Origin: Chloroflexota bacterium
Lineage (GTDB): Bacteria; Chloroflexota; Limnocylindria; Limnocylindrales; CSP1-4
Length of the DNA: 8,485 bases
Reading direction: 5' to 3'
Assembly: GCA_013698385.1 (NCBI GenBank)
Contig: JACCVB010000176.1
Location: forward strand, 1 to 8,485
Below are positions 1-7,027 of this stretch, piece by piece. Under the pieces are notes generated by a model. It had not been told where the DNA came from. It saw only the letters and a list, made by a program, of their open reading frames with translations, and searched no databases. Position 1 is the first letter of the stretch; every line of letters begins with the position of its first letter. The translations under genes and the position numbers were made by a program.

Positions 1-634
1 CCGCCGGATCAAGCGGGTCGACCCCGACCTCGCGACCCGTGAGCACCGCCGCGATACCCAGCGTTGCCTGGCGGATGGACAGAAACCGGGTGCCCTCCAG
101 CAGGCCCGCCAGCACGCCTTCCCAGAGCAGGGTGTAGGCGAGCCCCGCGATGAGTGCGCGTGTCGTCAGGGCCCCGAGGGCCGTGAACGCCACCGCGTAG
201 GCGGCACCGCCGGCCATCGCGGCGAGGGCGAACCCAAGCGTGACCCCGAGTGAGGCCGGGCCGATCCCCGCGGTGAGGAGGCCGGTCATGATCAGGGGCG
301 GTACGGCGAGGACGACGGTGACCCCGACCGCGACGGCGACCTTGGCCAGCGCGGTCTGCCAGCGCGGGATCGGCTTGATGAGCTGATACAGGAGCGTCCC
401 ATCTTCGATCTCGGACCCGATGGACGCCGTGCCGACCACGAGCGCGACGAGCGGCAGGATCGTCCGGATCCCCAGGGTGTCCAGGATCCCCGTGGCGTCC
501 GCCCGACCACCCCCGATGCGGATCAGGAGCGCGACCAGGACGGGCAGGCCGGCAAGCAGGAGCAGCAGGATCATCCGCCGTCGACCGAGCAGACCGCGCA
601 ACGTCGTCATGGCGATGGCCCTCATGGCGTTCAT
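1..634 (-). CDS. ABC-2 type transporter permease subunit (C-terminus cut off by window edge)
   Basis: Integral membrane subunit of an ABC exporter. Translating the minus strand from 634 gives 211 open codons to the window edge, so the C-terminus is missing. A basic stretch (RGLLGRRR, residues 13-20) precedes a hydrophobic helix (about 21-39). The motif GSEIEDGTLLYQLIKPIPRW (73-92) is the cytoplasmic element typical of ABC-2 permeases with the E-x-x-x-G-T-L pattern. Further helices lie near 58-72, 97-121, 129-154 and 157-178. The ATG at 634-632 overlaps the TGA of the upstream ATPase as ATGA, which implies translational coupling. A second start at 610 (MTTLRGLL) is also possible, because a GAGGG lies about 9 bases before it. 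The partner is the ATPase at 631-1569. The substrate cannot be read from the sequence. Confidence 0.88.
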   Translation of the reverse strand, partial: MNAMRAIAMTTLRGLLGRRRMILLLLLAGLPVLVALLIRIGGGRADATGILDTLGIRTILPLVALVVGTASIGSEIEDGTLLYQLIKPIPRWQTALAKVAVAVGVTVVLAVPPLIMTGLLTAGIGPASLGVTLGFALAAMAGGAAYAVAFTALGALTTRALIAGLAYTLLWEGVLAGLLEGTRFLSIRQATLGIAAVLTGREVGVDPLDPA

Positions 635-1569
635 CGGCGGACCAGGTATCCGAACACGCTCTCGAGCGAGTCGTCGGTCGGGGTCACCTCGAACAGCCGG
701 ATGCCGGCAGCCCGGGCGGTCGGGGCCACGAGCCGACTGAAGGCCCCGAAATCGGACGTTCGAACGGCCAGCAGGCCATCCACCAGCTCCGCGCCGAAGA
801 CCGCCGGCTGGGCCAGCAGGGCCGTCGCCAGACCCCGGTCGTCCGATGAGCGGATCGTGAAGCGGTGCGGTCGATCGGTCATCAACCGCCGGATCGATCG
901 GAAGTCACCCGAGGCCGCCAGGCGCCCGGCGTAGACGACCAGGACGCCGTCCGCGAGACGCTCGACCTCCTCGAGGATGTGGGACGAGAACAGGATGACC
1001 CGTCCATCGGCCGCCATCTGGCGGAGCAGGCCGATCATGTGCAGTCGCTGGCGAGGGTCGAGGCCGTTGAAGGGCTCGTCGAGCAGGAGGATCCGCGGCT
1101 CGTGCACGAGCGCGGCGGCCAGCTTGGCCCGCTGGCGCATGCCCTTGGAGTAGGTCCGCATCGGCCGGTCCGCGGCGTCGCTCAGCTCGACCGTGGCGAT
1201 CGCCCGGTGCGCGGCTCCTCCTGGGTCCGCCACGCCCTGCAGGTCCGCGTTGAGCCGGGCGAACTCGCGGCCGCTCAGATGGCCGGGCACGGCCTCACGC
1301 TCCGGCACGAGTCCCACGTCGCGATAGACCGCCGGATCGCCGAAAGCCGGGCGCCCGGCGACCCAGACCTGCCCGGCCGAGGGGGCCAGCAGGCCGGCCA
1401 GCAGGTGCAGCAGGGTGGACTTGCCTGCGCCATTCGGACCCAGCAGGCCGGTCACGCCAGGTCCCAGGGCGAACGAGATGTCGTTGACCGCGACGACGTT
1501 GCCGTACCAGCGCGAAACATGGTCGAGCGCGATCGGTGGTCGCGGCCCGGCTGGCAGACGCTCGCTCAC
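631..1569 (-). CDS. ABC transporter ATP-binding subunit (second of the cassette)
   Basis: Cytoplasmic ATPase that powers the permease encoded next to it. 312 residues from the GTG at 1569. Walker A is GPNGAGKST (44-52), the signature is SKGMRQR (141-147), Walker B is ILLLDEP (160-166), the D-loop is GLDP (169-172) and the switch His is in SSH (195-197). The usual Q-loop Gln is replaced by Glu in LVPE (residue 90), which is common in ABC-2 drug or polysaccharide type ATPases. About 90 residues follow the nucleotide-binding core and end in DSLESVFGYLVRR, the usual ABC-2 ATPase tail. The frame stays open far upstream, but family similarity begins only around residue 12 of this call. The GTG sits in a GTGA overlap with the stop of the preceding permease, so I chose it. 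No strong Shine-Dalgarno precedes it; re-initiation after the upstream stop is likely. Confidence 0.92.
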   Translation of the reverse strand: MSERLPAGPRPPIALDHVSRWYGNVVAVNDISFALGPGVTGLLGPNGAGKSTLLHLLAGLLAPSAGQVWVAGRPAFGDPAVYRDVGLVPEREAVPGHLSGREFARLNADLQGVADPGGAAHRAIATVELSDAADRPMRTYSKGMRQRAKLAAALVHEPRILLLDEPFNGLDPRQRLHMIGLLRQMAADGRVILFSSHILEEVERLADGVLVVYAGRLAASGDFRSIRRLMTDRPHRFTIRSSDDRGLATALLAQPAVFGAELVDGLLAVRTSDFGAFSRLVAPTARAAGIRLFEVTPTDDSLESVFGYLVRR

Positions 1570-2465
1570 ACGCTGATCCGCTGATATCGGCGCAGGACGA
1601 TGCCGAGCGTCGCGACGACGCCGACAGCCGCCGCCACGACGTAGATCCAGCCATCGATGTCGGCCGCCGCGACCGCTGGGCTGTCCGGGAACGTGCCGAA
1701 GATCGCGGCGTTCGCGCCATCGAGGATGTCGCCCGGGCTCGCCAGGATGAGTGGTCCGGCGACGTCCCCGAGTGCCCGCGCCGCGATGATGCCGACGACG
1801 ATGGGCGGGATGATGAAGACCGCGATGATCCCGGCCGTCGCGTAGGCACGGCGTGGGGTCCAGGCCGCCACGACCGCCGCGACACCCCCGAGCAGGCCGG
1901 CGGCAAGCACGCTGATCGCGACCGCCCGGGGGATGTCTGCAGCCTCGCCCGCGAGACCCGTGGCCGGGTCCGTGGCCGCCAGCACGCCGCCCACCGTCAG
2001 CACGAGCTGGGGCAGCAGGCACACGACGAGGACCGCCAGGAAGAGTCCGGCCAACCGCGCAACGGCGTAGTCCGCCCGGGTCAGCACCCGCGAGAAGTAG
2101 AGCGGCAGGACCCCGTAGCGCTGGTCCCGTCCGAAGAGTTCCGGCGCCTGGGCCGCGCAGAACAGCATGACCAGCGTGGAGGTCAGGCCCTGGTACGTGT
2201 CGTGGCGGATGGGCGACGCCTCGTCGAACGCGTCTCCGGCCCCGGCCTGCGTCGCGAGGGCCCGGATGCCGACCGCCAGGAGAGCCGGCGCGACGGCCAG
2301 GATGAGCAGGCCGAACGGAACGACCTTGGCCCGCCCACCACGTCCGATCCCGTACGCGCTCCGCAACGTGTGCAGCAACAGGGAGATCGCCACGGCCAGA
2401 CGCCCCTGACGGGGCCCGACATAGCGCTGGTAGCCGAGGTCGAAGATGCTCCCCGGGGCCGTCAC
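1566..2465 (-). CDS. ABC-2 type transporter permease subunit (first of the cassette)
   Basis: Membrane subunit of 299 residues, started at the GTG at 2465. That GTG overlaps the upstream ATPase stop as GTGA and has a good Shine-Dalgarno. The N-terminus carries IFDLGYQRYVGPRQGR (7-22), a cytoplasmic motif I recall from a poorly characterised family of high-GC bacterial ABC permeases (DLGYxxYxGPRxGR). Roughly six hydrophobic helices follow (about 47-67, 93-110, 134-160, 181-203, 209-230, 272-292). Between helices 2 and 3 is LFGRDQRYGVLPLYFSRVLTRADY (110-133), the element resembling the ABC-2 E-x-x-x-G-T-L-x-L region, here with D for E. It is in a different frame from, and unlike in sequence to, the permease at 1-634, so the cassette contains two distinct membrane subunits. 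Substrate unknown. Confidence 0.9.
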   Translation of the reverse strand: MTAPGSIFDLGYQRYVGPRQGRLAVAISLLLHTLRSAYGIGRGGRAKVVPFGLLILAVAPALLAVGIRALATQAGAGDAFDEASPIRHDTYQGLTSTLVMLFCAAQAPELFGRDQRYGVLPLYFSRVLTRADYAVARLAGLFLAVLVVCLLPQLVLTVGGVLAATDPATGLAGEAADIPRAVAISVLAAGLLGGVAAVVAAWTPRRAYATAGIIAVFIIPPIVVGIIAARALGDVAGPLILASPGDILDGANAAIFGTFPDSPAVAAADIDGWIYVVAAAVGVVATLGIVLRRYQRISV

Positions 2466-3355
2466 CGAAAGAGTTCCTCCAGCCCGCGTCGGCGCTGCTC
2501 GATCCGCACGAGCGGCAGGTCCAGGTCGGCGACGGCGTCGCGAACGACGTCCCACGGCCGCTCATCGTCAAGGTCCACGAGGACGAGTCGACCGCTCGTG
2601 CGGGCAGTCAGCCCGCGCTCGGTCAATCGCGCCGTCAATGCCTCGGCGCCATCCTCGACTTCCACCGCCAGCACCCCCGTCCGTTCCGTGAAGGTGCCCA
2701 GCGGCGCCGCCTGGATGAGCCGACCACCATCGACTGCCACGAGGAAATCCGAGACACGCTCGATCTCGCCCAGCAGGTGACTGGCCACGATGACCGCGAT
2801 CCCGAACTCCGTGCCCGTTCGCCGGACGAGCGTCAGCATCTCGTCTCGCCCGGCCGGGTCGAGGCCGTTGGTCGGTTCGTCCAGGAGCAGGAGCCGAGGG
2901 TCGTGGACGAGCGCCTGGGCGAGCTTGACCCGCTGCTTCATGCCGGTCGAGTAACCGCCGATCGGTCGGTAGCGCTCCTCGTACAGGCCGACGTGGCGCA
3001 GGACTTCCGCGGCGCGCTCGCGGGCCGCGGCGGCCGGCAGACCGGACAGCCGACCCATGTGACTCACGAAGTCCGTGGCGCTGACGTCCGGCGGCAGGCA
3101 ATCCGATTCCGGCATGTATCCGACCAACCGCCGCAGCGCCGAGCCCTCCGTGCGGGCGTCGAAGCCCAGCACCGTGGCCCCACCTGAAGTGGCCGGCAAC
3201 AGGCCGAGCAGGATCCGGAGCAGGGTGCTCTTGCCGGCACCGTTCGCCCCGACCAGGCCGATGATCCCGGTTTCCAGGTCCAGCGTGAGGCGATCCAGAG
3301 CGGTGACACCCCCTGGATAGCGCTTCGTGAGTTCGTGCGTGGACAGCAGCGGCAT
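2462..3355 (-). CDS. ABC transporter ATP-binding subunit (first of the cassette)
   Basis: ATPase subunit of 297 residues, first gene of the four-gene exporter cassette. Walker A GANGAGKST is at 36-44, the signature STGMKQR at 136-142, Walker B LLLLDEP at 155-161, the D-loop GLDP at 164-167 and the switch His in ASH (191-193). As in the other ATPase, the Q-loop position is Glu (GYMPE, residue 83). A C-terminal extension of about 75 residues (220-297) ends in RRRGLEELFR, as in ABC-2 type ATPases. The start is the ATG at 3355 (MPLLSTHELTKRYPGG). An in-frame TTG at 3403 would add 16 residues with no family similarity and would overrun the -10-like box at 3364-3369. No Shine-Dalgarno precedes the ATG, in keeping with a leaderless start. 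The kinase gene ends 90 bases upstream on the same strand. Confidence 0.93.
   Translation of the reverse strand: MPLLSTHELTKRYPGGVTALDRLTLDLETGIIGLVGANGAGKSTLLRILLGLLPATSGGATVLGFDARTEGSALRRLVGYMPESDCLPPDVSATDFVSHMGRLSGLPAAAARERAAEVLRHVGLYEERYRPIGGYSTGMKQRVKLAQALVHDPRLLLLDEPTNGLDPAGRDEMLTLVRRTGTEFGIAVIVASHLLGEIERVSDFLVAVDGGRLIQAAPLGTFTERTGVLAVEVEDGAEALTARLTERGLTARTSGRLVLVDLDDERPWDVVRDAVADLDLPLVRIEQRRRGLEELFR
2476..2480 (-). promoter_or_regulatory. Shine-Dalgarno GGAGG for the GTG start at 2465
   Basis: On the minus strand GGAGG is followed by ten bases and then GTG. It lies inside the last codons of the upstream ATPase (within GLEELFR) and decides the start of the permease at 1566-2465 in favour of the overlapping GTG. 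Confidence 0.65.
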
Positions 3356-3363
3356 GGCCGCAC

Positions 3364-3369
3364 AGCGTA
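3364..3369 (-). promoter_or_regulatory. TACGCT -10-like box, predicted leaderless promoter of the ABC cassette
   Basis: Reading the minus strand, TACGCT fits TANNNT and is followed by eight bases and then the ATG at 3355. The expected transcription start therefore falls at or within two bases of the start codon. I see no convincing -35 element. Similar boxes lie before two other genes in the window that lack Shine-Dalgarno sequences. Confidence 0.45.
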
Positions 3370-3413
3370 ACCGCGCGGTCGGTGCCTGAACGTCCGGTAC
3401 CAAAGCGTCAGGC

Positions 3414-3436
3414 CGCGACGACCTGATCGCGACGAC
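3414..3436. repeat. Short direct repeat upstream of the ABC cassette
   Basis: The nonamer CGCGACGAC occurs at 3414-3422 and again at 3428-3436, a 14-base period. It lies about 60-80 bases upstream of the cassette start, between the kinase stop and the predicted -10 box. The position would suit an activator site, but a chance repeat is quite possible in sequence this GC-rich. Confidence 0.3.
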
Positions 3437-3445
3437 GGGTCGGCG

Positions 3446-5263
3446 TCAGCGGTACCGGATCGAGCCGGCCACCCCATCGGCGGTATCCAGGATCTCCTCG
3501 ATCGTGCGGTCCGCGCTCGGCTCGATCACCAGGACGAGCGTCGTGTCGGCGTCATCGATCGCGACGAGACGCACCGTCCGGCCTGGCTCCAGGGCGTAGG
3601 TCGCGCCGCCGATCGCGAAGAGCGGAACGGGGTCCGCGCCGTCGGAGCTGTCGGGGCCGTCGGGGCCGGCCGGCGTCAGGTCCACGGACCAGCCGCGTCG
3701 GCCGTCGATCCGCACCCGGACGGGCCGGGTCGCGCTCAGCCCCTTCGTGATCGTGAATGACTCGATCAGGTCCCGGGCCCGCCCGGGCGTCGTCTCGACC
3801 TCCCCGTTCCGGAAGACGTCGGTCACCCCGGAGACGAGGATCAGGCGGCCCTCATCGCGGGTCAGGGTGACTCGATCCGCCGCGTGGGTCGCGAGAGCCC
3901 AACCGGGTCCAAGGGCGAGCCCGATCGGTGGCCGGAAACGCGATGGCGAGTATCGACCTTCCCTGAGTCCACACGGGACCTCGAAGAAGATCTCGCACAC
4001 GTCCGGGGCTCCGGCGCCGGTGGTCGGGCGTCGCGTGGGCACAGGCGACGTCGTTCGGTCCGGTGCGCTCGGGGACGGCGATGTGGTGGAAGATGGACTG
4101 GGACGGACGGACGGCCGCCTCGTACTGGCCCCCTGCGACGGGGCCGCGGCGACGACGGACGGGGCCGGACGACGCGGCGTGCTCAGTCCGGCGGCACCCG
4201 CCAATGCCGCGACCAGCAGCGCGCCGACCACGAGGCCGATGACGACGAGCAGCCCGACCCTCGCGCCCGGCCGGACCCTCCCTCGGCGGAGTCGTGGTGG
4301 ACGGAGGCGCGGTCGACGGAGGCGCGGTGGACGGGCCGGCCTTCGTCCGACTGCACCGACGGGCACGCCGGGGGTCGACGGGTCCATCGAGGCAGCGATC
4401 GACTCGAGTGCTGCGGCCATCGTGGTGCCGTTCGGGAATCGATCGGCGGCCTCCGGCGCAAGCGCGCGACGGACGACCGCGTCCAGCGCCGCGGGGATCT
4501 CCGGTCGGACGGCCCGTGGCGAGGGAGCCATCGCACCCACCCGCGCGAGCGCGACCGCGTCGGACGTGGCCCCCGACCAGGCGCGTCGACCGGTCAGTGC
4601 CTCGTACATCACCAGCCCCAGGCCGTAGACGTCGGAGGCCGGGGTCGTGGTCGTGCCGCGCGCCTGTTCCGGGCTGAAATACTGGACCGAGCCGAGAGTC
4701 GTCCCGGGCACGGCCCCTTCCGCATCCATCGCCAGCCGGGCGATGCCGAAGTCCGCGACCATGGCCCGACCGTCCGCGGCCAGCAGGATGTTGCCTGGCT
4801 TGATGTCGCGATGGACGATGCCGCGGAGGTGCGCGACCCCGAGCGCTCGGGCCACGTCCAGCCCGATGCGAACGACCTGCCATGGCGTCTGCGGACCCTC
4901 TCGCCTCAGGCGGGCGGCCAGGTCCTCCCCGTCCACCAGTTCCATGACCAGGAACGGCAGGCCGTCATCCGTGCCGGCGCCGAGGCAGGCCACGATGTTC
5001 GGGTGGCGCAGGACGGTCGCAGCGAGGGCTTCTCGCCGGAACCGATGGGCGAGGTCACGGTCCGCGGCGATCTCGGGGCGCAGTCGCTTCAGGGCGATCA
5101 TCCGACCCGTCTCGAGGTCCGTGGCCTCGTGGATCGTGGCCATCCCGCCGCGACCGATGAGCGCGCCCAGCCGATACCGGCCAGCGATGACTTCCTCGGG
5201 TCGGGCGGGCTTGGGTGGCAGGTGCGGCGGCGGCGGGTTCGAAGGCGTCCCGGGCGCGTTCAC
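3446..5263 (-). CDS. Receptor-type serine/threonine protein kinase (PknB-like kinase domain, single membrane helix, extracytoplasmic C-terminus)
   Basis: Membrane-anchored Hanks-type kinase of 605 residues that would phosphorylate Ser/Thr of cytoplasmic proteins in response to an outside signal. The kinase domain spans about 30-285: glycine loop GRGGMA (37-42), catalytic Lys59 (ALK), Glu78, HRDIKPGN (151-158) with catalytic Asp153, DFG (171-173), and activation segment with Thr188/Thr189 leading into YFSPEQ (195-200). All key residues are present, so it should be active. A very basic Arg-Pro-Leu pentad repeat (311-330) precedes the membrane helix (about 337-358), and a Ser/Thr/Pro-rich linker runs to about 420. 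The ectodomain (421-605) has only two cysteines (423, 431), a possible disulfide, and no PASTA repeats. I do not recognise it firmly; the GxGW element near 452-455 recalls extracytoplasmic domains common in Chloroflexota. The start is the GTG at 5263, six bases after a TATCGT box and without Shine-Dalgarno. The helicase stop is 47 bases upstream and the ABC cassette 90 bases downstream. Confidence 0.93.
   Translation of the reverse strand: MNAPGTPSNPPPPHLPPKPARPEEVIAGRYRLGALIGRGGMATIHEATDLETGRMIALKRLRPEIAADRDLAHRFRREALAATVLRHPNIVACLGAGTDDGLPFLVMELVDGEDLAARLRREGPQTPWQVVRIGLDVARALGVAHLRGIVHRDIKPGNILLAADGRAMVADFGIARLAMDAEGAVPGTTLGSVQYFSPEQARGTTTTPASDVYGLGLVMYEALTGRRAWSGATSDAVALARVGAMAPSPRAVRPEIPAALDAVVRRALAPEAADRFPNGTTMAAALESIAASMDPSTPGVPVGAVGRRPARPPRLRRPRLRPPRLRRGRVRPGARVGLLVVIGLVVGALLVAALAGAAGLSTPRRPAPSVVAAAPSQGASTRRPSVRPSPSSTTSPSPSAPDRTTSPVPTRRPTTGAGAPDVCEIFFEVPCGLREGRYSPSRFRPPIGLALGPGWALATHAADRVTLTRDEGRLILVSGVTDVFRNGEVETTPGRARDLIESFTITKGLSATRPVRVRIDGRRGWSVDLTPAGPDGPDSSDGADPVPLFAIGGATYALEPGRTVRLVAIDDADTTLVLVIEPSADRTIEEILDTADGVAGSIRYR
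4289..4333 (-). repeat. Three imperfect 15-base tandem repeats inside the kinase gene
   Basis: Units at 4289-4303, 4304-4318 and 4319-4333 read, on the plus strand, GAGTCGTGGTGGACG, GAGGCGCGGTCGACG and GAGGCGCGGTGGACG, differing at one to three positions. A fourth, degenerate unit (4274-4288) continues the pattern only in the protein. Each unit is five codons, giving the pentads RPPRL, RRPRL, RPPRL and RRGRV (residues 311-330). This is the basic juxtamembrane linker on the cytoplasmic side of the membrane helix. Confidence 0.75.
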
Positions 5264-5269
5264 GCGGCG

Positions 5270-5275
5270 ACGATA
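5270..5275 (-). promoter_or_regulatory. TATCGT -10-like box, predicted leaderless promoter of the kinase
   Basis: On the minus strand TATCGT (TANNNT) is followed by exactly six bases and then the GTG at 5263, so the predicted transcription start is the G of the start codon. It lies in the 47-base gap after the helicase gene, so the kinase may have its own transcript as well as read-through. No clear -35 box or Shine-Dalgarno is visible. Confidence 0.45.
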
Positions 5276-5310
5276 GACCAGACCCGCGAGACGGGCCGGG
5301 CCGCGTCAGG

Positions 5311-6867
5311 TCAGCGAGGTCGCTCAGCAGCCCTGGCGAGTCGCTCACCGGGCATGGCCTGATGGCCGCCCTGGGGGCGAGCGAACGTCTGGCCCGAGGG
5401 GCGCGAGACGCTGGGGCGCGGTCCGCCCGAAGGACGGAACGGGCCGCTGCGGTCCATGGCCGGCTGCGCCTGTCCGATCCCCTGCCCGGGCCTGACGGGG
5501 CCGGACCGGGATACCGGCCCTCCCCGGTGTCCGACCTGCGGAGCGGGCGCCGGTCGACGCGCCGGGGCGTAGCCGCCTCCACCGGCCGGGGCGCGACCGG
5601 GCTGTCCGGACCAGCCACCCGCTGTGCGACCGGATCGGCCGGCACCGGACGGCTGACCCGGACGAGACGCCTGACCCGGACGTGTGCGGCCCAGGCCCCC
5701 GCGCAGGATGGGCTCGGCGCGGATGGATCGGTCGGGCTCGTAGCCCGTGACGATCTCGGTCGGGATGCGCGTGCCGAGGATGCGCTCGATCTCGCCCAGC
5801 AGCTTGCCTTCGTCGACGCACACGAGCGAGACGGCGTGGCCGATCATCCCGGCCCGGCCAGTCCGGCCGATGCGATGGACGTAGTCCTCGGGCACCATCG
5901 GCAGTTCGAAGTTGACGACGTGCGGCAGGCCATCGATGTCCAGGCCGCGCGCGGCGATCTCGGTCGCGACGAGGATGGTCGCCCGGCCCGCCTTGAAGTC
6001 GTCGAGGGCCCGCACGCGCTGGCCCTGGCTCTTGTTGCCGTGGATCGCGACTGCCGCGATGCCGTCCCGAGCGAGCTGCTCGGCAAGCCGGTTGGCACCG
6101 TGCTTGGTCCGGGCGAAGACGAGGGCCTGGTCGATCACCCCGGTTCGGATCAGGTGGCTGAGCAATTCGCGCTTGCGCTCGCGGTCGACCAGGTGGACGA
6201 CCTGGCTGACGAGTGGCGTGGCCGAGTTGCGCGGCGTGACCTGGACCGTGGCCGGATCGTGCAGGAAGCCGCTCGCGAGGGCCCGGATCTCATCGGAGAA
6301 CGTGGCCGAGAAGAGCAAGTTCTGGCGACGCTTGGGCAGCACGTCCAGGACGCGCCGGATGTCCCGGATGAAGCCCATGTCCAGCATCCGGTCCGCCTCG
6401 TCGAGAACCAGGATCTCGACCTGGGAGAGGTCGATCGTGCGCTGCCCGATATGGTCGAGCAGGCGGCCTGGCGTGGCCACGACGACATCGGGACCGTTGC
6501 GCAGGGCGCGCACCTGCGGCGCGAAACCGACGCCGCCGTAGATCGCGGCGGAGCGGACGCCCCAGTGGTGACCATAGGTACGGACACTCTCCTCGACCTG
6601 GAGGGCGAGCTCGCGGGTCGGGGCGAGGACGAGGGTCCGGATCGGACGGCGGGCGCGGGGGTCGGTGTTCGGGCGGCCGAGGCGCTGAAGCATCGGCATG
6701 ACGAAGGCCGCGGTCTTGCCGGTCCCGGTCTGGGCGCCGGCCATGAGGTCGCGGCCGGCCAGCACGAGCGGGATGGCCTCCGCCTGGACGGGCGTGGGTT
6801 CCGTGTAGCCCTGGTCGGACACGGCACGGAGGAATTCGGGCGCGAGCCCAAGCTGATCGAACGACAT
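5311..6867 (-). CDS. rhlE: DEAD-box ATP-dependent RNA helicase, RhlE type
   Basis: Cytoplasmic RNA helicase of 518 residues; the family remodels RNA structure in ribosome assembly and mRNA turnover. The N-terminus MSFDQLGL followed by the Q motif GYTEPTPVQ (20-28) is strongly RhlE-like. Then come motif I AQTGTGKT (45-52), Ia PTRELALQ (83-90), GG (111-112), Ib TPGR (132-135), DEAD (156-159), SAT (187-189), IV LVFARTK (249-255), V ARGLDI (306-311) and VI HRIGRTGR (331-338). All are intact. Residues from about 385 on form a disordered tail rich in Gly, Pro, Arg, Gln and Ser, with repeated RPGQ and RSGP elements; such tails usually bind RNA. An in-frame ATG at 6906 would add 13 residues, but the ATG at 6867 has the Shine-Dalgarno and matches the family N-terminus. 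The tRNA-Gly gene is 160 bases upstream on the same strand. Confidence 0.96.
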   Translation of the reverse strand: MSFDQLGLAPEFLRAVSDQGYTEPTPVQAEAIPLVLAGRDLMAGAQTGTGKTAAFVMPMLQRLGRPNTDPRARRPIRTLVLAPTRELALQVEESVRTYGHHWGVRSAAIYGGVGFAPQVRALRNGPDVVVATPGRLLDHIGQRTIDLSQVEILVLDEADRMLDMGFIRDIRRVLDVLPKRRQNLLFSATFSDEIRALASGFLHDPATVQVTPRNSATPLVSQVVHLVDRERKRELLSHLIRTGVIDQALVFARTKHGANRLAEQLARDGIAAVAIHGNKSQGQRVRALDDFKAGRATILVATEIAARGLDIDGLPHVVNFELPMVPEDYVHRIGRTGRAGMIGHAVSLVCVDEGKLLGEIERILGTRIPTEIVTGYEPDRSIRAEPILRGGLGRTRPGQASRPGQPSGAGRSGRTAGGWSGQPGRAPAGGGGYAPARRPAPAPQVGHRGGPVSRSGPVRPGQGIGQAQPAMDRSGPFRPSGGPRPSVSRPSGQTFARPQGGHQAMPGERLARAAERPR

Positions 6868-6878
6868 GGGAATGGTGA

Positions 6879-6883
6879 CTCCT
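6879..6883 (-). promoter_or_regulatory. Shine-Dalgarno AGGAG for the helicase
   Basis: On the minus strand AGGAG is followed by eleven bases and then the ATG at 6867. The spacing is slightly long but supports this start over the in-frame ATG at 6906. Confidence 0.6.
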
Positions 6884-6941
6884 GATGGGGCCCACCCGCA
6901 TCGCATCGCGGGGCCCGGTCAGGGCACGTGGTTGGTTCGGG

Positions 6942-6947
6942 ATCGTA
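6942..6947 (-). promoter_or_regulatory. Possible -10 box TACGAT for the helicase
   Basis: TACGAT on the minus strand fits TANNNT and would give an untranslated leader of about 70 bases before the ATG at 6867. No good -35 sequence stands 16-18 bases upstream, so this is weak. The 160 bases between tRNA and helicase (6868-7027) show no other feature and no obvious intrinsic terminator after the tRNA, so co-transcription with the tRNA is possible. Confidence 0.3.
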
Positions 6948-7027
6948 GGTCGAACGAGATCGACCGGGACGCTGACCGGAGCGTCCATCGAGCACGAGAA
7001 GGCCGGAGCATACCCCATCGGAAGAGT

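Noticed and set aside
1570..2571. Extension of the second ATPase frame upstream through the permease gene
   Set aside because: That stretch is an out-of-frame reading of the permease with Arg/Gly-rich nonsense. ATPase similarity starts just after the GTG at 1569.
3747..4628. Plus-strand open frames opposite the kinase linker and ectodomain
   Set aside because: Composition-driven antisense frames. The minus-strand kinase has intact catalytic motifs, a membrane helix and a continuous ectodomain.
5215..6885. Long plus-strand open frame opposite the helicase and its gap to the kinase
   Set aside because: It mirrors the helicase codons on the other strand. Long antisense frames arise automatically at such high GC, and its translation shows no domain or motif, whereas the minus strand shows every DEAD-box motif.
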